A stretch of DNA of 45,836 nucleotides, from positions 1 through 45,836 of IMG/VR virus record IMGVR_UViG_3300035698_020555; one strand, written 5' to 3'. The DNA is from a virus. The notes beneath the pieces were generated by a model, which saw only the letters and a list, made by a program, of their open reading frames with translations, ran no database searches and was not told the DNA's origin. The position numbers and the translations under genes are program-made. Positions 31,210 through 39,013 of the stretch are shown here, one piece after another (positions within the stretch are counted from its first letter, which is position 1; every line of letters begins with the position of its first letter).

Positions 31210-32391
31210 ATGAACAAGAGTTGGGATTATGATATTCCTAGTACAGACACCTGGAAGGCTTGTTTGAGGGGGGCCAAGCCCGGGGCGTTTCTACTTGCCT
31301 TTGGCGGTAGTCGCACATTCCACCGTATTGCCTGCACGATAGAGGATGCGGGATGGATAATCCGAGATACTCTTATGTGGCTGTACGGTTCTGGGTTCCC
31401 AAAGTCACATAATATTAGTAAAGGGATTGATAAACAGGTAGGTGCGCAGCCTACTGTTATAGGAAAACAACAAAAAGGGTCATCACCTCTAGCAAGTAAG
31501 CATAGTGGGGAATGGGGCGATGGCCAAGTAGATGGCATCTTTGATGTGACAGCTCCTTCATCAGAACAAGCGAAAGAATGGGAAGGCTGGGGGACAGCTC
31601 TGAAGCCTGCGTTTGAGCCTATCATAGTTGCTATGAAGCCACTTGATGGCTCGTTTGCTGATAACGCCCTCAAACATGGTGTTGCAGGCCTTAATATAGA
31701 TGGGGGGAGGATCAACACAGAGGACAACTTAAATGGTGGGACTTATGCAAAGAATAGTAAATGGGAGAAAGAAGATGCGTCTTCTTTTTATATGCCATCC
31801 ACGGGCAAGGACTTCGTACAACCTCTAGGCCGATGGCCTGCCAATGTAATACTGGACGAGGAGGCAGGCAAGATGCTGGATGCGCAAAGTGGATATAGCA
31901 AAAGCACTTCGAGTCCTCGCAAAAACAGTAATACCGGAGGGGGGTTTACAGGAAGCCCTCCTAAAACAATAGAAACGTTATTCACTGATTCAGGTGGAGC
32001 ATCCAGATTCTTCTATTGCCCTAAAGAAAATAAGAAATGGCGGAATGCCGGTTGTGAGGATTTGGAGGAACAAAAAGCAGGTATATTAAGTGGGAGAAGT
32101 GATATGTCATTGGGGGGTACTATCCCAAGGAACAGAAACATACATCCTACAGTTAAGCCTATTCCGTTAATGGAATATCTATGCAAACTTACTAAAACAC
32201 CAACAGGTGGGATAGTTTTAGACCCGTTCATGGGATCAGGTTCTACGGGCATAGCCGCCTTACGTGAAGGACGTGACTTTATAGGCATAGAACTTAACCC
32301 AGAATACTTCAACATAGCAAAAGAACGTATCGGCTTAGTAGAAAATCCAATTAAAGGCACTCCATTAGATGCTTTCATTACCAACACGTAA
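31210..32391 (+). CDS. Beta-class DNA adenine/cytosine methyltransferase, main part
   Basis: 393 aa in the frame of the second N-terminal fragment, separated by the in-frame TAA. MNKSWDYDIPSTDTW, ACLRGAKPGAFLLAFGGSRT, IRDTLMWLYGSGFPKSHN and, near the end, VLDPFMGSGSTGIAALREGR (SAM-binding motif I) plus FIGIELNPEYFNIAKERI. The order DPPY first, then motif I, is the beta class. Weak AAGG lies upstream of ATG 31210. Separated from its DPPY it may be inactive unless the stop is read through. Confidence 0.85.
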   Translation: MNKSWDYDIPSTDTWKACLRGAKPGAFLLAFGGSRTFHRIACTIEDAGWIIRDTLMWLYGSGFPKSHNISKGIDKQVGAQPTVIGKQQKGSSPLASKHSGEWGDGQVDGIFDVTAPSSEQAKEWEGWGTALKPAFEPIIVAMKPLDGSFADNALKHGVAGLNIDGGRINTEDNLNGGTYAKNSKWEKEDASSFYMPSTGKDFVQPLGRWPANVILDEEAGKMLDAQSGYSKSTSSPRKNSNTGGGFTGSPPKTIETLFTDSGGASRFFYCPKENKKWRNAGCEDLEEQKAGILSGRSDMSLGGTIPRNRNIHPTVKPIPLMEYLCKLTKTPTGGIVLDPFMGSGSTGIAALREGRDFIGIELNPEYFNIAKERIGLVENPIKGTPLDAFITNT

Positions 32392-33892
32392 GGATATAGA
32401 AGAAGAAAAGTTGCGTAGGATCAGGTATGACTTCCCGGCGTATATTCGCTATATCTGGGAGGTATTAGAGCCAGGAAAAGAATATTTAGCTAATTGGCAT
32501 ATTGATTTGATTGGCGAATATTTACAGGCTGTTAATAATGGAGATATTTTACGCTTAATTATTAATATACCGCCTAGATACATGAAATCTTTATTAGTAA
32601 GCGTGTTATCCCCTACGTTTACGTGGCTTTCTGTGCCCACCAAACGTTATTTATTTACTAGTTATTCGCAAGCGTTATCCACAGCACACAGCCTATTAAG
32701 AAGGCGTATTTTGCAATCTGAAAAGTATGCAATGTTACAGCCTGATTTTAATATATCCTCAGATCAGAATTCTAAGATGGAATTCAAAAATACAAAGCAA
32801 GGGCATATGCTTGCAACCTCTGTTGGCGGCTCTGCAACTGGTAGAGGGGGTGATTGCTTGGTTACTGATGACATTTTGAACCCTATGGAAGCGGCATCAG
32901 ATATACAACGTAAATCAGCACTGGAGTATTTCGATAAAACGTTTTTAACGCGGTTAGATGATAAGAAAAAGGGCTCCATAATTGTTGTAATGCAACGCTT
33001 ACATGAGAACGATTTAACAGGCCATTTATTAGAGCGAGGGGGATGGGAATTATTGAAGATTCAAGGGGTTGCTTCCAAAAAGACAATTTATACATTTCCT
33101 ATATCCAAGAAAAAAGCAATTGTGCAAGCGAATGAGGTGTTATGGCCGGAGCGTGAATCGGAAATTGAAATCAAAGATACAAAAAAGAATTTAGGGGAGT
33201 ATGCCTTTTCCTCACAATACCAGCAAGAGCCTGCACCCGCTGAAGGGGGGATGTTAAAGAAGGCATTCTGGAATTTTTATCAGCATTTACCTAGCGATTT
33301 AGATGCGGAAGTGCAATCGTGGGACTGCACATTCAAAGAGGCTGCTACATCCGATTTTGTATGTGGGCAGGTATGGGCAAAGAAGGGGGCTAACAAATAT
33401 CTAGTGGATCAGGTCAAAGCACGGCTTGGGATTGTTAAGACTATTGAGGCTATTTTAATGTTTTCTAAGAAGTATCCTAAGACCCGCACAAAGCTTGTTG
33501 AGTCAAAAGCAAATGGATCTGCGGTGGTAGAGCTGTTAAAATCGAAAGTAACGGGCTTAATAGAAGTAGAGCCCCAAGGTGGCAAGGGGGCACGGGTCAA
33601 TGCGGTAATGCCTTCAATAGAGGCTGGAAACATTTATTTACCGTGTACCGTAGATCCAAGTGGATGGAATGCAACACCTTTTTCCAAACGTAGCCCTCAG
33701 ATGATGGAATACATTGCAAAGCCTCCGTGGGTAGATGACTTTATTAGATCATGTGCAATGTTCCCAAATGCGACTCATGATGATGATGTTGATGCGATGA
33801 GCCAAGCGTTAATAAGGTTAAATGATATGGTCGATTATGAGAAATTGGTTAAGAAGTTCAAAATAGGAAAGTCCATATCAATAAAATTTTAA
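32369..33892 (+). CDS. terL: Large terminase subunit
   Basis: A 507-aa protein that overlaps the methyltransferase end by 23 bases. The ATPase has IINIPPRYMKSLLVS (deviant Walker A), VGGSATGRGGDCLVTDDIL (Walker B) and VVMQRLHENDL (coupling motif). The nuclease has VQSWDCTFKE, KLVESKANGSAVVELL and ATHDDDVDAMSQAL (catalytic acidic residues). It pumps DNA into the procapsid and cuts it. Confidence 0.95.
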   Translation: MLSLPTRKDIEEEKLRRIRYDFPAYIRYIWEVLEPGKEYLANWHIDLIGEYLQAVNNGDILRLIINIPPRYMKSLLVSVLSPTFTWLSVPTKRYLFTSYSQALSTAHSLLRRRILQSEKYAMLQPDFNISSDQNSKMEFKNTKQGHMLATSVGGSATGRGGDCLVTDDILNPMEAASDIQRKSALEYFDKTFLTRLDDKKKGSIIVVMQRLHENDLTGHLLERGGWELLKIQGVASKKTIYTFPISKKKAIVQANEVLWPERESEIEIKDTKKNLGEYAFSSQYQQEPAPAEGGMLKKAFWNFYQHLPSDLDAEVQSWDCTFKEAATSDFVCGQVWAKKGANKYLVDQVKARLGIVKTIEAILMFSKKYPKTRTKLVESKANGSAVVELLKSKVTGLIEVEPQGGKGARVNAVMPSIEAGNIYLPCTVDPSGWNATPFSKRSPQMMEYIAKPPWVDDFIRSCAMFPNATHDDDVDAMSQALIRLNDMVDYEKLVKKFKIGKSISIKF

Positions 33893-36388
33893 ATGGTAGA
33901 ACAACAAAAAATAAATAAAAAGTTTTCAGGCGTATCCTCCCAAAAGAGTCCGTGGTATGCGGATTCTATGGTTTATGGGTATGACCCAAACACGTTCAAA
34001 TCCCAAAAAGGCTTTAAAACAATAGATGCGATGCTTGATGATGACCAAGTATTTGGCGTATTAGAGATGAAGAAAGCGTTCATGCTGGGCTCTGGCTATC
34101 ATTTCATAGTAGAAGAGGATGCAGAGGACAAAAAGGTACAAGAGGTTTTAGATTTCATTAAAGTTAATTTTGATGAAAAATATGACAAGCATTTCATTAA
34201 CGATTTATATCAAGTTTTATCCGCATTAGAGTACGGGTTTAGCATGTCGGAAATGCTGTATAAGCGGGGCGATTATAAAGGGTTCCTTGATAAAATATGG
34301 ATGTATCGGCTCAAAACGATACCGCCGCATAGTGTTTCTTTTTATACAGATGATAGTGGCGAATTAGAAAAGGTTATGCAGCATCAATTGAGAGGTGATG
34401 TATATTTACCGGAATGGAAGTTTCTACATTTCGTTAAGAATGCGAAATTTGATAACCCTTATGGGGTTTCAGAGTTACAACGCTGTTATCGGGCATGGTT
34501 CATAAAAGACGTAGTAATTAAGTATTGGGGGATTTACTTACAACGTTTTGCAGCACCTTTCACCATTGCCAAGGTGCCTACAGATTATGGGGATGCTCAA
34601 ACAACAGAATTATTGCACATGCTAGAGTCAATACAGCAATCCGGGGCGGCTGTAATACCCAATGATGCGGAAGTAGAATTTATCAAAGTAACAGAATCAT
34701 CAAGTGAGTACGACAAGGCAATTGAGCGATTTAATCAGATGATCGGACGCTCATTATTGATACCTGACCTGTTAGGGTTTGGTCAAACAACGGGAGGCGG
34801 TTCATACGCTTTAGGTGAAAAGCAATTTGATACATTTGTAACCCTATTACAATTTGATAGGACTGCATTAGAGGAGCTTATTAATGAGCAGGTCATCATT
34901 CCGTTAGTTGACCTGAATTTTGGCCAACAGTCCGTATATCCCAAGTTCAAATTCTTACCATACAGAGATTCTCAATTAGTGGAGATGCTAACTTTATTTA
35001 TTTCCTCGGTAGAGAAGGGATTACCTATAACCCTAGAAGATTATAATAGGTTTAGGGAGTTAATGAATTTCCCACAATTAGAAAAAGATTTTAAGCCTCT
35101 AGAAACAGTTAAAAAGGTTGAGGAGGGCGGTGATGAGAACAACGACAAACAGCCACAAGAGGAGCCTGACATTGACGGAGAGCCTAAAGAGGATACACCA
35201 GATGAGCAACAAGATGGTGCCGATAAAGGCGCGGTTAAGGGAGGGGATCCGAAGGCGTTGGAGGATAATGTTGAGAAAAACACACGTGCTACATTTGCCA
35301 AAGCATCACGAAAAATAAACAAGTATGAGAAGCGAGCAGGGCTTGTAGAAGAGGATACCTTTTTAAGAGCTAAAGAGGATATGGCTATATCCAAGATAAG
35401 CGGGATATTTGAGAGGGCCAGAGATGCCTTCAAGAAGTCCATAGTAGCTAAAGGGATTATCCAAGATAAGAAAATAGGAGATATAAAGAGTTTAAAGCTT
35501 CGGTTCATGGGTGAGGTTTACGATACCCTGCTAAAAGATTTAGTTCAGATATACGATACCTCATTTATCAATTCAAAAAAGCAGATTAAGACGTTAAAGG
35601 AAGAGCAGAAGGATGCGCTGGACAAGTTCGCGGTTAAATCGCCAAACGATTTATTTTTACCATCAAGCCAAGCAAAGAAATTGGCTGAAGCTGGCATTCA
35701 AGAGCGCACATTTCAGGCGGTAGGTAAATTGAATGATGATTTATTGAACGATTCCAAGTCAGCATTATTGAATGGTATTGAGAAGGGCTTGCCTACAAAT
35801 ACGGTAATGAAAAACTTAGATGATATATGGAACCCTGTAGTAAAAGGCACGGCCGGGGCCGGGTTATCGGCTAGTCCTGCATTAGTAGAAACTATTGTCC
35901 GCACAAATTACACAACGTTTTATAATACAGCCAAGTTACAGATAGCTCGCTCAAGTGATTTAGGTTCCCCTATTGAGATGCTGATGTATTCTGCAATCCT
36001 AGATGATAGGACAACTGAGATATGCCAATCATTGGATGGTACTGTATTACCCAAGAACGATCCTATGTGGGATCGCATAGCACCCCCGAACCATTTTAAC
36101 CAAGTCAAAGAAGGTTCTTTAATAACGACACAAGATGGCGATGCTCCTATAGAAGAAATTAAGACCGGGGATTTAGTATTTACGCATAAAGGCAATTATA
36201 AACGTGTATATGAGACAATGAACAAATTTGATGATAAGTATTATTATGAGCTTAGTATAGAAGGAAAAGACAACCCTTTATATATAAGTGGGGAGCATCC
36301 TATTTTAACGGATACAGGCTGGAAAAGAATGGATGCATTAACTATGTTAGATAGTGTTATATGCATTGAGGAGGTCACTAATGGATAA
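33893..36388 (+). CDS. Portal fused to Mu gpF-like head protein, ending in an intein N-half
   Basis: An 831-aa protein directly after terL. Residues 1-410 are a Mu gp29/DUF935-type portal (DDQVFGVLEMKKAFMLGSGY, YGVSELQRCYRAWFIKD, SYALGEKQFD). Residues about 480-736 are gpF-like: TIVRTNYTTFYNTAKLQIA, AILDDRTTEICQSLDGTVL and RIAPPNHFN, the conserved motif normally continuing CRS. At residue 737 an intein N-half begins (95 aa), and the reading frame ends at its natural split point. The missing CRS and C-terminus are in the gene at 36512. Confidence 0.9.
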   Translation: MVEQQKINKKFSGVSSQKSPWYADSMVYGYDPNTFKSQKGFKTIDAMLDDDQVFGVLEMKKAFMLGSGYHFIVEEDAEDKKVQEVLDFIKVNFDEKYDKHFINDLYQVLSALEYGFSMSEMLYKRGDYKGFLDKIWMYRLKTIPPHSVSFYTDDSGELEKVMQHQLRGDVYLPEWKFLHFVKNAKFDNPYGVSELQRCYRAWFIKDVVIKYWGIYLQRFAAPFTIAKVPTDYGDAQTTELLHMLESIQQSGAAVIPNDAEVEFIKVTESSSEYDKAIERFNQMIGRSLLIPDLLGFGQTTGGGSYALGEKQFDTFVTLLQFDRTALEELINEQVIIPLVDLNFGQQSVYPKFKFLPYRDSQLVEMLTLFISSVEKGLPITLEDYNRFRELMNFPQLEKDFKPLETVKKVEEGGDENNDKQPQEEPDIDGEPKEDTPDEQQDGADKGAVKGGDPKALEDNVEKNTRATFAKASRKINKYEKRAGLVEEDTFLRAKEDMAISKISGIFERARDAFKKSIVAKGIIQDKKIGDIKSLKLRFMGEVYDTLLKDLVQIYDTSFINSKKQIKTLKEEQKDALDKFAVKSPNDLFLPSSQAKKLAEAGIQERTFQAVGKLNDDLLNDSKSALLNGIEKGLPTNTVMKNLDDIWNPVVKGTAGAGLSASPALVETIVRTNYTTFYNTAKLQIARSSDLGSPIEMLMYSAILDDRTTEICQSLDGTVLPKNDPMWDRIAPPNHFNQVKEGSLITTQDGDAPIEEIKTGDLVFTHKGNYKRVYETMNKFDDKYYYELSIEGKDNPLYISGEHPILTDTGWKRMDALTMLDSVICIEEVTNG
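36101..36385 (+). mobile_element. Split intein N-half, starting with Gln
   Basis: 95 aa beginning QVKEGSLITTQDGDAPIEEI; the usual Cys or Ser at position 1 is Gln here. Block A (GSLITTQDG) and block B (ISGEHPILTDTGWKRM, with the His) are present. The end lies where natural split inteins such as DnaE divide. With the 37-aa C-half the total is 132 aa, mini-intein size. Confidence 0.85.
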
Positions 36389-36524
36389 TTTATTTTTTAG
36401 TGAGTTTCTAGGGATGCGCAGGATTTTAAAGCCTAGTTTTGACAGGAAGGCATCTTTAATTCTTGCTCTATCCCGTCTTGTTTTACACCACTTATCAGTG
36501 AGGAGTGTTTTATGTCAAATATAA
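36381..36524 (+). CDS. 47-aa reading frame bridging the two intein halves
   Basis: ATG 36381 has GAGGAGG 6 bases upstream and overlaps the last codons of the N-half by 8 bases. It stops at 36524, overlapping the C-half start by 13 bases. The product has a hydrophobic helix (KASLILALSRLVLHHL) and no known motif. Ribosomes could pass from one gene to the next along this chain. It may be a remnant of a lost homing endonuclease or only a coupling device. Confidence 0.45.
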   Translation: MDNLFFSEFLGMRRILKPSFDRKASLILALSRLVLHHLSVRSVLCQI

Positions 36525-36754
36525 GTTCTATACGAAAAGTGGAGCATGAGGGAGAGCGTTTTTATAATTTAGCTGTTGAAGAAGATGAGAGCTACATTGC
36601 AAATGGCATTGTAGTGCATAATTGCAGAAGCCAATTGGTATATGTAACAAAGGCGGATGTAGAGATAGATGGTATAGAGCCATCCAAAGAGCCTAACTTA
36701 CAAAAGCTTCAAGGGTTGCCGGGGGTATCAAGTCAAAAAAGGTCATTTGTTTAG
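36512..36754 (+). CDS. Split intein C-half plus gpF C-terminal extein
   Basis: ATG 36512 follows GAGGAG with 8-base spacing. Residues 1-37 are an intein C-half: blocks F and G, RFYNLAVEEDESYIANG and VVHN. Residue 38 is Cys, the first C-extein residue (CRSQLVYVTKADV). The remaining 43 residues complete the gpF-like protein. Trans-splicing would give PPNHFN-CRS, the family's normal motif. Confidence 0.9.
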   Translation: MSNISSIRKVEHEGERFYNLAVEEDESYIANGIVVHNCRSQLVYVTKADVEIDGIEPSKEPNLQKLQGLPGVSSQKRSFV

Positions 36755-36763
36755 GAGACTATT

Positions 36764-37312
36764 ATGGTAAGACGCGGTTTAGATAAAAATAAGAGGGCAT
36801 TTGAAATTGATAGCTATGGCGCATTAAAAACAGTAGGCAGGAACGATTCTATTTTAGAGGATGGCCGTGCCCTTTATTATTCAGGTAAAACAGCGGCTTT
36901 AGGGGCTGCAGCGGTTGTTAAATATCTATTTATTCCTACGTCGGTTGCGACTACTCATGTTCATTTTTATTTTGACATACAAGCCGATCAGGGCAATATA
37001 GATGTTTTATTTGCTCAAAGTTGCACAATTGCAACAAGTGGGACGGGAACAGCGTTAGCTTTAGTTAATAGGAATCGCGTATCAACGCTTAGTTGTACGT
37101 GTGCGCTTTATGGTGGCGATTGTTCTACAACAGCTGCAGGCACTACTTTAATAGATATGCGGATAGGTGCTGTTGCAAGGAGCACTGGAAATGCGCGGGA
37201 AGCTTCTGAGTTTATTTTAGTTCCGGGCGCGCCTTATTTATTACAAATAACAGCCAATCAGGCAAGTTTAACAGCTTCTATAGAGCTTTCATATTATGCG
37301 CATGTGGATTAA
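36764..37312 (+). CDS. Virion-associated paralogue 1
   Basis: A 182-aa beta-rich protein, the first of four in tandem. All start with a short segment of the form LDxNxxP/AF (here LDKNKRAFEIDSYGAL) and continue with THVHFYFDIQ and NRNRVSTLS. They resemble phage proteins encoded next to capsid genes that are thought to be head fibres or decoration proteins. Confidence 0.6.
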   Translation: MVRRGLDKNKRAFEIDSYGALKTVGRNDSILEDGRALYYSGKTAALGAAAVVKYLFIPTSVATTHVHFYFDIQADQGNIDVLFAQSCTIATSGTGTALALVNRNRVSTLSCTCALYGGDCSTTAAGTTLIDMRIGAVARSTGNAREASEFILVPGAPYLLQITANQASLTASIELSYYAHVD

Positions 37313-37327
37313 AGGAGGTAATAGTAA

Positions 37328-37873
37328 ATGTCAAGTTATGTAAAGGTAATAGACAACGATAGAAACCCATTGGTATTAGATACGTATAAAGGCCTTGTAA
37401 CAATACCTATTGCCCATTCAAAGATTCATACTGGAGAGCATTATGTTTGTACTCAGGTAATTACAGCACAGGCTTCTAATACTGCTACATGGTACGGGAT
37501 TAGAACGCCGGACACGACAACAACATATCATATGAATTTAGATATGAATTTTACGGGTGAAGGCGAAATCCAATTATTTGAGGGGGGTACGTTTACAGCG
37601 GGCACCACCCTAATTTCTTATAGTTTGAATAGGCAATTATCAGTTACAGCAAATCTAATTATTGCCTCTAGCGTAACAGTTTCAGCAAGTGAGACGGGTA
37701 CATCTATTTTCCATTATCGCACAGGTTTTAGATCGGATATTTACCAAGCCCCGTTCCTTGAGCAATCAGGAGGCGAGTTTTTATTGGCTGCTGCTACTGA
37801 CTATATTGTGAAAGTTGTACCGCATTCAGATAGTGCAACTGTATCAAATTTATTTAATTATTGGATTGCATAA
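37328..37873 (+). CDS. Virion-associated paralogue 2
   Basis: A 181-aa paralogue (DNDRNPLVLDTYKGL, HSKIHTGEHYVC, TPDTTTTYHMNLDMNF, LNRQLSVTANLI) behind AAAGGAGG. The shared SxxHxGxHY segment is also in copies 3 and 4. Confidence 0.6.
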   Translation: MSSYVKVIDNDRNPLVLDTYKGLVTIPIAHSKIHTGEHYVCTQVITAQASNTATWYGIRTPDTTTTYHMNLDMNFTGEGEIQLFEGGTFTAGTTLISYSLNRQLSVTANLIIASSVTVSASETGTSIFHYRTGFRSDIYQAPFLEQSGGEFLLAAATDYIVKVVPHSDSATVSNLFNYWIA

Positions 37874-38431
37874 ATGGCAAGTAACAAAATACCGTTATTA
37901 AATGATAAGACACCGCTTCTGACGTTAGGGGAGTATAGCGGATTAGATATTATTGATTCTGCACATTCTAAAACGCATGAGGGCAGGCATTATTATTGTA
38001 GGGGGCCTATTGTACTTTCTACCTCGACTGGTAGGTGGATAGGGATTACAACACAAGATACAACAGCGTCTTATCATATTAAATTTGAATTATATGCACG
38101 AACTGGAGGGGAGCATACGTTTGAATTCTTTGAAGGGAGTTCTTTTACTGGAGGACAGGCGTTAGTAAATTATAATTTTAATCGCCGTTTTTCGATGTCA
38201 TCTGCTTTGACTTGTGCTTGGAGTGCAACAGCTGTTACAACGGGTACGTGTATTTTCCAACAGTATATTACAAATCCTTTTTTAAATGCTGTTCCAATTA
38301 ATCAAGCGAAACGTTCTTGTTATGAGTTTGTATTAGGTAGGAACACTAAATATTTATTGTTGCTTCAAAAGCATCTTATTGCTCAAGAGAATCATGCAGT
38401 TTTCATATTGAATTATTATGTAGAGGGGTAG
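37874..38431 (+). CDS. Virion-associated paralogue 3
   Basis: A 185-aa paralogue directly after copy 2 with no strong ribosome-binding site. NDKTPLLTLGEYSGL, AHSKTHEGRHYYCRG, TQDTTASYHIKFEL and FNRRFSMSSALT align with copy 2. Probably the closest pair. Confidence 0.6.
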   Translation: MASNKIPLLNDKTPLLTLGEYSGLDIIDSAHSKTHEGRHYYCRGPIVLSTSTGRWIGITTQDTTASYHIKFELYARTGGEHTFEFFEGSSFTGGQALVNYNFNRRFSMSSALTCAWSATAVTTGTCIFQQYITNPFLNAVPINQAKRSCYEFVLGRNTKYLLLLQKHLIAQENHAVFILNYYVEG

Positions 38432-38435
38432 GCAT

Positions 38436-38999
38436 ATGGCAAGTAACAATGTTTTTCTAGATAAAAATAAAAAACCCTTAACCTTTAGTCCGTATGGGGG
38501 GACTATTTATTTAGAGGAAGCTCAATATCAAATGCATGCGGGCAAACATTATTATGCGGAGCATAACGGGCCAAAAGTGCAAGGCGGGCCAATACCTGCT
38601 TTTGGATTTATAACCCCTGATACTTCTACGCAAATACATTTAACTGTATCTCCTATTATAGATGAAAGAGGATATTTTCAGATATTCGAGGATGGTGTAA
38701 TTGCGGGTACTGGGGGCGCGTTGCCTATATACAGTTATAACAGGATGAATTCAGTTACAAGTGCGGGGGTAAAGGTATATTTTTCGACTACTTTTTTCTC
38801 AGCTGGAACTGAAATATTTAGGGTAGATGCAGGAGGAAGTATGACTCTAGGGGGAAATATGAAGTTTTCTAATTATTTATATAATAGGAATGAGTATGAG
38901 TTTATATTAAAACAAAATGCGACGTATAATTTCATTCTTAATTGTACTTTTTCAGGGACTATTATATATATGCGCTTTGATTGGTACGAGGTCGATTAA
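38436..38999 (+). CDS. Virion-associated paralogue 4
   Basis: A 187-aa paralogue (LDKNKKPLTFSPYGG, YQMHAGKHYYAEH, TPDTSTQIHLTVSP, YNRMNSVTSAG) that is more diverged. It precedes the protease gene. A family expanded fourfold suggests host-surface contact or capsid decoration. Confidence 0.6.
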   Translation: MASNNVFLDKNKKPLTFSPYGGTIYLEEAQYQMHAGKHYYAEHNGPKVQGGPIPAFGFITPDTSTQIHLTVSPIIDERGYFQIFEDGVIAGTGGALPIYSYNRMNSVTSAGVKVYFSTTFFSAGTEIFRVDAGGSMTLGGNMKFSNYLYNRNEYEFILKQNATYNFILNCTFSGTIIYMRFDWYEVD

Positions 39000-39013
39000 T
39001 AGGGAGGTGTTAC

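Noticed and set aside
31227-31727. Long reverse reading frames over the methyltransferase, scaffold and portal genes
   Set aside because: They have no ribosome-binding site or recognisable domain and are complements of genes with strong motifs. The only antisense frame I accept is the HNH gene in the intein, because it has both.
32676-32684. Another TTATCCACA in the terminase gene
   Set aside because: A single box in a coding sequence; probably chance and not part of an origin.
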